Shown: one piece after another, positions 49,413 through 60,829 of the stretch
Numbering within the stretch: the first letter of the stretch is position 1
Layout of the letters: the number at the start of each line of letters is the position of its first letter
From: Albula goreensis
Lineage: Eukaryota; Chordata; Actinopteri; Albuliformes; Albulidae
Direction of reading: 5' to 3'
Assembly (NCBI GenBank): GCA_022829145.1
Contig: CM040763.1
Coordinates: 13,253,141-13,317,140, forward strand
Length of the DNA stretch: 64,000 bases
The notes under the pieces: model-generated
Database searches by the model: none
What the model saw: the letters and a program-made list of their open reading frames with translations, nothing else
Told to the model about the DNA's origin: nothing
Program-made: the position numbers and the translations under genes

Positions 49413-50676
49413 ACAAAGATGTCCGGATGGGTCCTACGGGACCGCTTCCGGGAGCTTGGTGTGCATCCGCGATGGGAGCTCTCCAGGAAGCCGTCCTGGT
49501 CTTCAAAAATGTTTTTTTCCCTCCCCCATTCCCGTAAAGAAAAAAAAACAGGGATAGGGTCTTGGCAGATTTACACCAAGGCTCTGGGTGACATCAATCC
49601 GCTTGCGATATAGGAAGCAGGTTCCATGGTCATAGCGTCAAGCCCTGCGTGCCCTACCCCCTATGGCTTCCATCTTGCTTCAACTCATACTGATACTGCT
49701 TTTTTACCACTTACAATATCGGTCCATGGTTCGGACTTGTGTTTCTTAGGGACATGTGGCAGAGCAGCACTTTCTCGGGGAAAGCCACAGAGAGGCAGCG
49801 TTCAGCATCAGCAATGTCAGAACGATTGGCTGGATCGCAGCATGCGTTCACACGTTACTTTAATTTGCATTTACTGAGCAGGAGATATCTCATCTGGAGA
49901 AACAGTTTGGCAGAAAGGTTTCACGCATTATTTATTGTGTTGCTGTATCTCAAGTAGCTGTTTTTTATTCAGTCTTGGCAAAGGTTTTAAGGTGTCTCTT
50001 CCCCCTCTGAAACAGACATCAGGACTTCCAAAGTTCAACTCTTTCACTCACCAGGACCTAGATCTCACAATTTCTTTCTAGCTGTTGGCAAAGCAATGAC
50101 AAAGGCCTTAATTCTACTGAGCAGGGAAACCATGGTAGAAATCGCACTGGATGGCTCACTTTGGAAAACTGGATGGTGTTAACACACAACCCTGACCTTG
50201 TTCTGTCTAAGATGGCACCAGAAAAGGGACCACCAGTCTTTCAGGTTTTGGATGTGATTCATATTGATTCTGTTAGGATGTGGTATTTACTCTGGTCTTT
50301 TGAATTCATGTAATTTGCGACTAAGCTGACAATGAACTGCCTGTGGACGAGGTTACCAGAACGCCAGAGATGGAACAGGCAACCAGGGCCTTCTGGAGCA
50401 GCAAATCCCTGTAGTGTGAGGTCAGTGGAGGTTAAGATGTGTTCATAAGGTTTCCTTCAGGACCTAGGCTGATTCACTGATCATAACATTCATTCTTGCC
50501 AATGTCAATCCAACACAGATAGGGATAAATGAAAACAGCAGGCAGATGAAGATAGATGACAACCTAGGATTCTAAGATCTGCAGAAATTTGAGGTTACTG
50601 AGGTTATGACAGTATTACGATCATTTTTAAAATATTATACTTATAACATCTCATGACTGTACTGAATGATATCCAG

Positions 50677-50682
50677 TTTATT
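50677..50682 (-). terminator. anapc10: Candidate ANAPC10 poly(A) signal
   Basis: TTTATT on the plus strand (AATAAA on the minus) lies about 540 bases past the ANAPC10 stop, a normal 3'UTR length. Another lies near 49929. Neither is confirmed. Confidence 0.4.
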
Positions 50683-51221
50683 AAACATTGCCCAAACTAT
50701 AAAATAACTCAAAAGTTACTGCATGTCACTGACGTCAGCTCTGTACACAGGACCTGGAGGTTTTAACCCTTTATCACAAAATGAAGGAGCACCACAGTGA
50801 TATAGTGAAATAAATCAATGCTTTCGTCCTTTCACCATTTCCTGAAAAGAAGTAACTGTTTGGCACAATCCAAAAAAGTAAATATTTTCTTAGTAAAATG
50901 CTGACCTCTGGTGGACAGTTAAAGAAAGAAAGCTTGTTTCTGTTCTGCTGAGTGATACCGTGACCACTATTTCACAGCACAGGGATTTGTTGGTTTGGAA
51001 GAAACAGACAGGGCAGAGCTCAAAAACAGAGTTTAATCCAGTCACACAGACACAGCTTGTTAACATCAAAGCTGTTTTTTTTCCTTTACAAAAGCAGCGA
51101 ATGCAGGCACAAGGGGGGAGAAACGTGTTGCTTTGGGTAGTCCTTTCACCCCTTAACTGAAATTGTGTAGGTGGAAGCAACACTCACAAAAAGGGTTATG
51201 AATTTGGCAGTGATTTGACAG
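50683..51221 (-). other. anapc10: Probable ANAPC10 3' untranslated region
   Basis: Non-coding sequence between the stop codon and the first downstream minus-strand AATAAA. It contains a retroelement-like word TGCTGACCTCTGGTGGACA (50899-50917) that recurs in ANAPC10 intron 3. Confidence 0.4.
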
Positions 51222-51452
51222 TCATCTGATGGTGCGGTACATCATGAAGTCCACAGTGGTGCATCGTGGGTACTTGCCTATGGAGCTCTCCTCCACTGGT
51301 GTGTAGACCTTAATCTGGCGCATGTGTGTGTCACGCCCATTCTGGTGGTTGGCCAGCACGGCGATCTGGATCATGAAGGTGCGGATGGGGCTGTTCACCA
51401 GGTCCAGGAGGGGGATGTGGATCCAGCCACTCGGCTCCACCATCTCCAGTTG
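51222..51452 (-). CDS. anapc10: ANAPC10 exon 4 (last coding exon)
   Basis: Encodes residues 110-185: [20 protein letters not shown], then [20 protein letters not shown], ending MMYRTIR (human MMYRSIR). The acceptor is CCCCCAACAG. The segment [11 protein letters not shown] replaces human VPLTDNHKKPT without a length change. Confidence 0.97.
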   Translation of the reverse strand, partial: QLEMVEPSGWIHIPLLDLVNSPIRTFMIQIAVLANHQNGRDTHMRQIKVYTPVEESSIGKYPRCTTVDFMMYRTIR

Positions 51453-52929
51453 CTGTTGGGGGGGGGTCAGAGGTCGCATCAGTCAAGTCGAAGGTGTGTC
51501 AATCACATCAGTCACGACTATGCACAGTGGACACAACGCTGACCACATGTCACGCGCGTCATCTTCAATGATCGGTGTAGACACCACATTCCATACACAG
51601 GAGGCAAACTTCCATAAGTGATGATGGCCCAAGGCCACAGCCTAAATGTTTAAGTGCGCGCCCACGATGTGTGCGTGTTCCCAATATATGTATGCTACGC
51701 TTTGGTGAATGTACATGGGTTTACAATGAACTAAAAAAAAAAAAAAAAAAAACTAAAATGTACTAAAAGATACATCTATGTCCTTATTAACACAACAGAT
51801 CTGCTGATATATTTTTTAATGGCTTTGACTGATTTCTTAAACTTGCAGAACTTGGTAGTATTATTTAACCAAAGACCAAATGTGTGCACAGATCAGTCGT
51901 TAGGTTTACAGCATCTCAAACCGTGCAAATGAGAGCAACGTCAAATGACACGCAGTGGAGTGCGAAGTTAATAATATGCAGATGTAAGCGTGATCATAAT
52001 TATCAGAGTGGATACACAATAATTTAAGAAAAAAAATCAGATGTGAGCTGCCAATAACGAGTTTGGAGAATGTCATGTGTTTCTGTTGCGCGTGTATTGT
52101 GAGTATACTAGCGTGATTGTATGTGTTAGTGCGTGTATGTGTCTGTAAATGTTAGAGCATTCAAGTGCACATATGTTGTTGTTTTTACTTACATGCAAGT
52201 AAGTAAATTCACTATGTGTATATATGTGGATGTCTTGGTCTGCATTATCCTTGTTTGTATCAGTGCACACATCTTCACCAATGGGTTTGAGCATATATGT
52301 ACATTTGTTTACCCATGCATTTCTGTGTATGTATCTGCACATGTGTGTATCCCTCTGTGCTTCTGTGTGAGAACTATTGTATGTGTGTATATCTCTGTGT
52401 AGATATTTACATACATGTATATATATGCATGTGTGTCTACATGCTGATGTGTATTTGTGTGTGCATGTGTATATACATTTATATGTGTGAGTGTGTGTAT
52501 ATATAGTATATATTACGTGTGTGTGTATGAGTGCAAGCTTGTGTGTGCGTGTATGTGTATATATAGGCTATATATGCGTTTCTATATATTTGTGCATGTG
52601 TGTATATATACATATACATATATACACACACACACACACGTATATATTTGTGTATATGTGTGTATGTGTACATATGTGTGCATATGTATGTGCATGTGTG
52701 TGCATATGTATGTGTATGTGCGTGCATGTGCATGTGCGCATGTAGACGTTTCCCCCACAGCGCAAGGCAGATCTGGCACCAGGAGGCGGTGGCTGCAGTG
52801 GGAACTGGCAGCTGCTGTAGACCCACCACTGACCCCATTCATCCCCTCAGCAGGTGTCACACAGAGCCCCACACTGCCCTCTCACACACACACACACACA
52901 CACACACACAGCCCCACACTGCCCTCTCA

Positions 52930-52984
<55 letters not shown>

Positions 52985-53003
52985 CCCCACACTGCCCCAC
53001 ACT

Positions 53004-53068
<65 letters not shown>

Positions 53069-53173
53069 CCCCACACTGCCCTCTCTCACTCACACACACA
53101 CACACACACAGCCCCACACTGCCCTCTCACACACACACTCACACACACACACACACACAGAGCCCCACACTGC

Positions 53174-53217
<44 letters not shown>

Positions 53218-53274
53218 CCCCACACTGCCCTCTCTCACACACACACACTCACACACAGAGCCCCACACTGCCCT

Positions 53275-53315
<41 letters not shown>

Positions 53316-53415
53316 CCCCACACTGCCCTCTCACACACACACTAACACTCACACACAGAGCCCCACACTGCCCTCTCACACACACACACACACACACACA
53401 CAGAGCCCCACACTG

Positions 53416-53489
<74 letters not shown>

Positions 53490-53578
53490 GACACACACAG
53501 ACACACACACAGAGCCCCACACTGCCCTCTCACACACACCACACACACATGCACGCACACACGCACACACAAACACAT

Positions 53579-53623
<45 letters not shown>

Positions 53624-56600
53624 CACACACAAAAACCTGGAACTACTTATGCACAGAAAAGAACAAAGGCAAAAAAAATCAAGAAAAAACACATCAGGTT
53701 TTTCAACTAACTCCTACCACAATGCCGCAAAAAAAAAAATTCCCAATTCATCCCCAAGAACTAGAGAAACCTGGTTTCTTTCTTTCAAAGCAGTCAAAAG
53801 TTTCTTACACAAGGACAAATAGAAAACATTTCAGATAAAAGGTTCCAGACCTCTTTTATAAAAGGACCTCACACTAAGCTCTGTGTAATTCTTACCAGAA
53901 ACCGGTTTATTTACCAAAAAATTATGAGACTTAATGCCAAGCGCAGCGCTACAAATAAAGGGCAACAGAGAGGGGGGGAATCACGCTAAAGTGGAAAGTT
54001 TCTTTCAGCTGTGCTTGTTATTTTATTTTCTTCAGATTACTCCACGCACGGCGGGCAGAAATAGAACGGGACGCGAGGATCCTCGCGAAAGGGGCAACGA
54101 GAAAGAAAACAATAAATATGTAAATCTAATTTGGAAGTCTGCAATTACGACCTCTGCCTCGCCTGTTTGGGAATTCAGCGCAGGTCTCGCCTTTCATTAT
54201 AAAACAATATTAACATTTTCCGAGCGGCTGAGGGATGACTCTGGCTAATGCGAGGAGCCAACTACAATATGGGAGACGGTAGTAGAACCTGCCACCCACG
54301 TTGCGGAGAGAACAGCTTTCAAACACATGCAGTGAACTGTAAAAACCACTAAAGCCTGCGTTCCCTGTACTGTCCTTTTCACTCAAGGTGAAATAAACCA
54401 TCCTTTCTTCCACTGCTAATCTACATTAGGGCTTCCTTTTGACATGCGGCCATTTTTTTTTTTTTTTAAATCACAACAAGTGTTTCCGTGAATGAACTGA
54501 AATAATAAATGGCCGCCATCGCCATGCGCATCAAAGCAGCGCTCGCAGGCTGCGGTCAGTGACGTAAAATTATAAATCTTGTCACAGAGTGATTTGCTAT
54601 CGATCTCGACTCCGTGTTAGTCAAAAAATAATAAATCGACTCCACAGCAAACAAAGGATGAATTCATTTAGAAAGACATGACTCATTGATAAGCCTGACT
54701 GAATCTTTGCCTTTTTTTAGTGCCTTTGGGAAAAAATGTAAATTTACACAGTGTTGTCGGTGACGTCACTTCATCAACACACAACTTGGAGGCAGAAAAT
54801 AAAACTTTGTCAAGATAAATGTCTTCTTTGTGGAATCATGTGGTCCCAAAGACACCCAATATGCCATTATGCAAATCAAACAGCTCTTCCTCAACCAGGA
54901 CATTCTGCTTAAATTTGGCCTTTGGGCTTTTTCCCTCCTCTTTCCCTCCAAGCAATCAAATATTCATTAATATTTATAAAGGCAAGGTCATAAAACAGCT
55001 ATGTGGTAGGTAGAGTGGTGGAGTTTTGAGAACATTATTCAAAAAAAAAAAAAAAAAAGGAGCTAAATCCTCCTGAAAAGTTCACGTTAACATTTCTATA
55101 CAAGACTTCAAGCTGCTTATAAACTTCCCTGAGAGCACATTCCAGGTAGTGGTGCAGCACTGCTGTGGGCCCTCTATGGAGCCAGGGGCCACACTGCCCT
55201 TTGACTGAGCACACATGTAGTGGCTCTTATGTCAAAGGGATTACCGTCCCAGCCTCACTCACAGCATAGCTCTTGACCTCGTTTCTCTTATAAAACATCG
55301 CCCCTGCGGTTACTGTAGATGCAGAAGTGATCCGGGCAAGCGTGTGTAACGCTCTGAAACAGTGTCCGGAGCGCGCGCACGTTCGGAGCGGGATACAGTA
55401 CGGTTTCGTCTGAGCCATCTAAGCATTCCTGTGCGCCCAGCACTCCCGCCCAGGGATTATCCCCGCAGAGCAGGAAAGATTTTGAGGCTAATCTATAACG
55501 GAATGCCACTCCAAAAAATCAATTAATCACCAGGTTTGTAGAAGTAAGTGCGGAAGTGCCACGCTCTTGGAAACGCTACACAACCCATTATTCTTTTGTG
55601 CAGAAATTAAGATATGGTTGAAAGTTGAAGTCGCGTCTGCTCTAAAAGGGGGAAGGGGGACGTTTTTCTAAATCAATGATGAAACAAAAAGTCACGGCAC
55701 ATCCAGACTGCGGCATGGCAGAGAAATAAGACAAAACAAGTCTTTAAGGCGCAAAAAAAAAAAAAAATCAAGAGCATTTCATGAGCACTTTATTTCCCTC
55801 CAAGTTTGCGGTCAAATCCATTTTGTTTTTCGAACCGTTAAGAGCCTATAGCTAACATGTTTTAATGAGGGTAACAGCATCTACAATTGTGGCTCAATGG
55901 GTATTTGTGTTTCTGGCAGAGTTCACCACTACCCCTCTGCTTAATTCCCCAAGCTGTTCTCAATAGCTGAGGAAAAAAAAACCTGCAGAGAAGGAATCAA
56001 TTACAGGAAGATTAAATCAATGAGGAGAAGGGTGAAAGCAGTAAATTCACTTCACAAAGAGGCAGGCCAATAACTCAGTACAAATGTGCAGGGGGAGGCA
56101 TCTGGGTGGGGTGGGGGGTGGGGGACAGGGCTGCTGTCACCGGGCACAGTTTTAATTAGTGGTGTGTTGGAGGTGGAACAGTGGTAGCGTTGTGGAGTGA
56201 GGCGGAACAGCTGTGGCGCAGCATGGGGCTGGCGGGAAGGGGGGGGCGGGGGTTTTGGCTGCGGTCCCTGCCCCTCACGCCCCTCTGCCAGCCGTCCGGT
56301 GCCAGCTCAGGTGTCTATGACCCGGCAGTGGGCAGTGCAGGGGGTTCATTTCGAGTCGATCCCCACGGCCCACCCGTTTCGGATCACTCCAGCCCACACT
56401 GGGGCCTGGAGCCAAAGCAGTGACACCAACCACCCCCGCTGGCCGAGATGCGCGGTCTGACGACATTCCGCAGCGAGCCACCGTGTGACTCCTCTGTGCC
56501 TGCTGAAGGGCTGAAGCAATTCAAATGGATATCAATGAAAGAGAACTATTCACGCCTTCTGCTTAGTCCTGAAAGGACTAAGCTTAAAAATAAGGCCAAA

Positions 56601-59600
56601 TAACTTTGCTGAAGCATCTGAAAAATTACTAGAAAAAAAAATACAGTTTCACATGTAGGCCATTGTCTAACTGGACCATAAAATGAATTATTGTCCTGGT
56701 CAAAATCTTGAATATTTTAAAATGACCCCACAGGGAGTGTGTGTTAATAGGAATTGGTAAGCACAAACCAAGTCAACAGTTGCAAGGCAGATTTACAAAT
56801 GCTTGTTATGTTCAACTGCACAATTTCCATGCTTTTAATTTTCTCAAAAGAACAAAATTCAGTTTCCATAAAAAGACACTTATGGGAACAGTAATGTCAG
56901 ACAGGTGACAAATAACCAATGTGCTTTTGGACTGCCTATTATTTACAACACTGTTTTCAGCTCTATTCCAGGCCTAGCTGGGGCCAAACAGAACTCTAAC
57001 CTCAGAGTTAGTAGGGTAAAAATCACCTCTGTAGGGTTGGGCCATGTACCAATGTTCAGCGTGAGAGTTATGGTGTGACAAGAACCTGGTACCATTCATT
57101 TATACACTGATTTTCTGTTGCATTTAATTATGTGCAACAAAAACATGTAACTTGAAGCTTTATGTAACACGTAAAAATATAACATTAGTTTTAATGACAA
57201 CGAGGGGTTGCTTATTTACACTAGTCCTTATCAAAGTGGTTTGGAATGTCCTAAATGATATAAATATAAGTCCAGTGCTTATCTCAATTTACTTTAAATA
57301 GATAGCACGCCAACAAATTACCATGTAGCTTCATTTCTCACAAGGAAATATTTCTAAATTAGCCTTGGGAAATATTGCTGCAGCTCCCATTATCATTTGT
57401 TTTCTGAAATGTGTGTCCAGGACTTGGCACAACGGCAGCTTGCTGACAACAAAAAAAATTTAAGTATCATAAATTATCGGAGCAGCATGCTATCAAATTG
57501 ACAGCTCCTTGTATTAAATCATTTGAAAAATAAAAGCCAACGATAAAATATTGAAAATAAATCAAAGAACCACAGCCCTTACAGTAATCTTAAGACCATA
57601 TAGTATCATGCGCCAAAAGTAACCTCAACCTCAAGTCAAACATAAACCTGAAGTTTTAACCCAAAACCCCAAAGCTAACCTGACCTCAACCGCAAACATC
57701 GGCTCACATTCACCCCACATGATACACCCTTCCATAAAATGTTCTGAGAATTTTTTCTTCAATAATTAATATTTGTGCCAAATGATAGATATGATGATTT
57801 ATCTCTTCAATATTTTGTTTATATGAGCTTCAATCAAACAGATAAGTACTGCAAATGTCTAATTGGAGGAGCACATGTCAGATGACTTTGGAAGAGACCT
57901 GCAGCATGTCCCAACATTTAATTAAAAGCAAAGTACCATATTTGTAGATAAACATTTTAAACATCCTCAAAGAGCTTTTGGCATTTCTCATTCAGATTTG
58001 GAAAGGACTCTTGATAAGTACAAGCCAAGCACACGTTCCAAGCCATTTTACTTTGTGAAGCAATGCTGACCACTAGTGTACAAATCAAATATAACACTTC
58101 AGTAATACTAATCTCAGACAGACACAAAATATCAGACTGAAACAATACTGACCTCTAGTGTACAATTTATATTATTTCAGTGAATGTGCAAACAACACTG
58201 GAAATCATTTTCATTTGGTGAAAAGCAAATTGAACACACAACCTGACATCGGCACTGCAACCTCACTTTGCTGCAGTGACTAACAATGCAAAACTATACT
58301 TACCCGGATCTCTTGCAGGTTATGAAAATTGTTTCCGACTCGAACAGAGATTTTGCTGGGAGTGTAGCTTTCATCTGACTTGTAATCGGCATAAATGCAA
58401 AGCATCTTCACTGTGGTTTTTCTTCTGTGATAAAAAGATTAACAGAATATAATTCATGTGCGCTCCCTTAAACAAAACGCATTTCCACTTATTCTATTTC
58501 AACACTTGATTGCACAACTCAAATATTACACTAAACTCTAGTATGTGAGTAACTGCTCAAGATCCTTAATGTTTTACTATTTGAAGAAGTTTTTAAAACC
58601 TTCTGGTCTTTGGTGGCACAAGGAAAGGGCTTCTTATTGCAAATACAGATTAAAGACAACCAGTATGATTCTGCTGACCATACATACAGTAAGTCTGATA
58701 TGTCCATTATTTTATGTAACTCATCCATTATTAGTTCAGAGTAAGACTAACCATGTCCTGAAATGTAAGCCTTATGGTATTTTGGAAAGGTAACACTTTC
58801 AATCTGTCTGTAGACACATTTCTGATTTTGGGCTCAAGGAAAGTAATGGTTATATGATAGAATTTGGTTTAACAAAGGTCCAGACTCAAACCTACACGAT
58901 AACTCATATGTTACATTGTGTATTTTCTTATCAGATACATTGGGTGTCACGTGCAAAGGTGAGCTAGTGTCAAGCAGGCAAACACTTGACTGGATAGATA
59001 TGTAAATTAGCAGTGTCTGATGATATCCGTGAAGTAGAGGAGCAAAAATGATACAGTTGTGAGCGGACTGCAATTGCACAGCTAAGCCTGGGTTTTTTGT
59101 TGGATATTGTGATTCTTTGCAGATGGTACAAGTGTCTGAGCTGCTCATTTCCTGCTCTGTGCCACCCATGCAGATAGCTCACCCACACACAGCGGAGATG
59201 AATGAATTTGTGCAGCACAAAAGCACCATAATCATAATTTTCCTCAGCACTCCTCTCATCTGATCAAGCTTGCACTGTGACTAGTGAACCATAAAACAAA
59301 AATGAGATATAAAAATATAAAGTACAGATCATCAACTCTTGCAGTGCCTTTAAAGATGCCTTGAAGGTGTGTTAATTTACGGTCTGCTAGTGGACTCCAA
59401 AACTGCATGGTGGGAGCTGTGCTTCCTTTGCCAAATGCATGAATACTTGTTTGCTTGTTTAATGCAGAACAGCACAGCAACATCAGACACGTCACACTGC
59501 CTTGGTCTTATCAAGGGTCCCTTGTTTGTTTGGGAAGATTTGAACTGAAGTGAGATTCCACTGTTGCTAGCGAGAGTTTTAAAACTGAACTGACTATTGT

Positions 59601-60810
59601 TTCCTTCCACATTTGAGCCTTGCTTGCTGCGTCATTGGATTTTAAAGCACGGTAATGTTTCTGAAGAGCAGTGAATGCTCTATTTTTATGCATCTATTTT
59701 TTCTCCCCTGCTCTTTTTACTGTTCATTTTAATTTGACCATTTATATGAACATTCAAACCCAATTCTTAAGCCTCATGGTATGGAATAAAGTGTTGAAAC
59801 TACAACTTACACCCTATTTTAAGACATGTGAAAAAGCATGTGAAAAAATGTTAGCAACTACAATATGCATGTTTGCATTGTCCTCTTCTTCGTATCATGC
59901 AGCTGGTTTTCAGCATTGTACCTTGACAAAAGGGCTCAAAACAAGCACCTGCCCAACCACATCATGAACTGGTCCAGTTGCCTCAGCACTCATAAAGTAA
60001 TAGAGCAAATAACACACCAGCACATCTTCAAAATTTAGGCAAGAGCTGGGCTGAACCTATGACTGCAGCACACTTACACCATAACACACTCCCTCTGGGG
60101 TGATACTGCTGAATAATGACTGAGGTGCTTCACCTGAACTGCATCAGTATGCTGTATAAATAGGCATTATGTATAAATATAAGCAGGTTTTAATAAGGGT
60201 AACAATACTGCAAATTCTGCAAGATCTCTACATTTTTCTCTACCTGAACTGAATGTTGACAAGGTGAGGCTGTGATCCATCTGACTGCCAGTAGGTCTCC
60301 AGGTTGTCATCTCGTAGCTGGTCCACTCCAAAACCTGCAGAATAATCTACATTACTTTATGGGAAAAAAATGAACGGCAAGTGCTTATGAACTTTTATTA
60401 TTAGAGAGAATCATTTACTGACAAAAAACCTGGGGAAGCAAAACATAACCTCTCTCTTACTTACAGAATGCCACCAAGGCAGATGTTTTCAAATTCTTTT
60501 GTCCTACACACCACTAGCATAACTAGAATCTTAAGTTCCATTAAGTAACTTTCTCCATTGCTAAAGCCAAATGTTAGTGATAAATTGTGACAATGCGACT
60601 GAGGGAACCACTGCATCCTAACCCAAATATGGCCCTGTGTTGGGAACCATGCTCTGAATAAGACATGTGTGAATGCAGTGGCTGCGCCCACTCACCAGGC
60701 TTGCAGGAGGACAGGGACCACACTGCCTGAGATCCGATCTCCCTCACAGTGCCTGTGCGCTCCAGCTGCTTGGGATCTGCACCGGGGGGCGTCTTACTTG
60801 CTGTCGCCAT
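51222..60810 (-). CDS. anapc10: ANAPC10, anaphase-promoting complex subunit 10 (APC10/DOC1), complete, 185 aa
   Basis: APC10 is the processivity factor of the APC/C ubiquitin ligase. With CDC20 or CDH1 it forms the D-box co-receptor that holds mitotic substrates. Coding exons on the minus strand are 60696-60810, 60244-60334, 58304-58424 and 51222-51452, all GT-AG and in phase, totalling 558 nt. The length equals human APC10. Nearly the whole protein is one DOC (galactose-binding-like) domain. The ligand loop [15 protein letters not shown], including Asn147, is intact. The C-terminus ends in Ile-Arg, the IR tail that docks on the APC3 TPR groove. Residues 122-132 differ unusually from human. 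It lies divergent to ABCE1 and convergent to HHIP, the same order as in human. Confidence 0.97.
52080..52745. repeat. TG/TA-rich alternating purine-pyrimidine tract
   Basis: About 660 bases dominated by GTGTGTAT, TATATA and TGTGCATG words on the plus strand, ending in a small CA run (52624-52638). It is likely degraded (TG)n. Long open frames through it are artefacts of the repeat. Confidence 0.85.
52864..53560. repeat. Composite minisatellite: 12 GAGCCCCACACTGCCCTCTC units in (CA)n
   Basis: The word GCCCCACACTGCCC recurs 12 times (starting near 52866, 52911, 52984, 53068, 53111, 53162, 53217, 53259, 53314, 53360, 53405 and 53512). Copies are separated by CA arrays of varying length, with a (CT)n run at 53419-53453. 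The first copy abuts unique sequence. The open frames, poly(His-Thr) on plus and poly(Cys-Val) on minus, are not genes. Confidence 0.95.
53583..53617. repeat. (GA)n microsatellite
   Basis: AGAGAG array directly after the composite CA block, followed by CAGACACACACAC. Confidence 0.95.
54072..54087. repeat. 16-bp perfect CpG palindrome
   Basis: CGCGAGGATCCTCGCG, a perfect self-complementary word with four CpGs, inside a CpG-containing unique stretch of ANAPC10 intron 3. Confidence 0.9.
54480..54980. promoter_or_regulatory. Candidate enhancer in ANAPC10 intron 3
   Basis: About 500 bases of non-repetitive sequence dense in developmental motifs. These include a perfect palindromic CRE TGACGTCA (54761-54768), a POU octamer ATGCAAAT within ATTATGCAAATCAAA (54869-54876), AT-rich homeodomain words (AATATTCATTAATATTTATA) and several TGACGTAA/TGACTCA-like words. 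Introns of housekeeping genes beside developmental genes often hold the neighbour's enhancers. Assignment to HHIP is inference. Confidence 0.4.
56090..56480. other. GC-rich block in ANAPC10 intron 3
   Basis: G-runs (GGGGTGGGGGGTGGGGGA near 56108; GGGGGGGCGGGGG near 56240) and overlapping short open frames. No protein similarity is recognised. A tRNA-like word (TTCGAGTCGATCCCC, 56350-56364) leaves an old SINE as a possibility. Confidence 0.4.
56561..56583. repeat. Perfect 10-bp inverted repeat with 3-base loop
   Basis: GCTTAGTCCT, GAA, AGGACTAAGC. It would form a tight hairpin in the ANAPC10 pre-mRNA. No function is evident. Confidence 0.9.
58061..58184. repeat. Two-copy diverged repeat in ANAPC10 intron 3
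   Basis: CAATGCTGACCACTAGTGTA (58061) and CAATACTGACCTCTAGTGTA (58143) each continue with similar AT-rich sequence ending TTCAGT(A/G)A. A related word lies at 50897-50917. Probably remnants of a retroelement end; the family is not identified. Confidence 0.6.
58304..58424 (-). CDS. anapc10: ANAPC10 exon 3
   Basis: Encodes [20 protein letters not shown], then [20 protein letters not shown]. It is identical to human except Met for Thr in VKTLC. The acceptor is TTTATCACAG. The donor is CCGG|GTAAGT. Confidence 0.97.
58425..60243 (-). other. anapc10: ANAPC10 intron 2
   Basis: 1.8 kb of AT-rich unique sequence. The short open frames resemble nothing known and no repeat family is recognised. Confidence 0.85.
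60244..60334 (-). CDS. anapc10: ANAPC10 exon 2
   Basis: Encodes [20 protein letters not shown], then QPHLVNIQF, identical to human. The acceptor is TTCTGCAG, and the donor TTCAG|GTAGAG leaves two bases. Confidence 0.97.
60335..60695 (-). other. anapc10: ANAPC10 intron 1 (between coding exons 1 and 2)
   Basis: A 361-base intron with donor GTGAGT and acceptor TCTGCAG. Nothing unusual is seen. Confidence 0.9.
60696..60810 (-). CDS. anapc10: ANAPC10 exon 1 (coding), with start codon
   Basis: Encodes [20 protein letters not shown], then [19 protein letters not shown]. Only residues 2-5 differ from human ([15 protein letters not shown]). The ATG at 60810 is preferred over the in-frame one at 60870, which lies beyond a good acceptor (TTTGATCAG, exon edge 60829). 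The 5'UTR therefore continues in an upstream exon. Confidence 0.96.
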
Positions 60811-60829
60811 CGTCACGGTAACGTCCCTA

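Larger units (their letters stand above)
35466..50660. other. HHIP-ANAPC10 intergenic region
   Basis: No gene is recognised in about 15 kb. It contains an (AT)n microsatellite (38917-38968), an exact GLI core (38577-38585), a two-copy tandem repeat (41424-41642), CpG-containing unique stretches (40200-40740, 41930-42260, 47941-48420) and one SINE (49168-49412). In human this interval is a gene desert of a few hundred kb, so distal enhancers of HHIP are plausible. Confidence 0.7.
51453..58303 (-). other. anapc10: ANAPC10 intron 3 (6.85 kb)
   Basis: Carries an A20 run (51733-51752), TG/TA-rich DNA (52080-52745), the composite CA minisatellite (52864-53560) and (GA)n. It then has a CpG palindrome (54072-54087), a dense candidate enhancer (54480-54980), a GC-rich block (56090-56480), a perfect hairpin (56561-56583) and a two-copy repeat (58061-58184). 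No coding exon is seen. Confidence 0.85.

Noticed and set aside
52457..53710. 417-codon open frame (and overlapping 326- and 163-codon frames)
   Set aside because: It is the translation of (CA)n/(TG)n and the minisatellite (poly His-Thr, Cys-Val); no stop codons arise in such repeats. It is not a gene.
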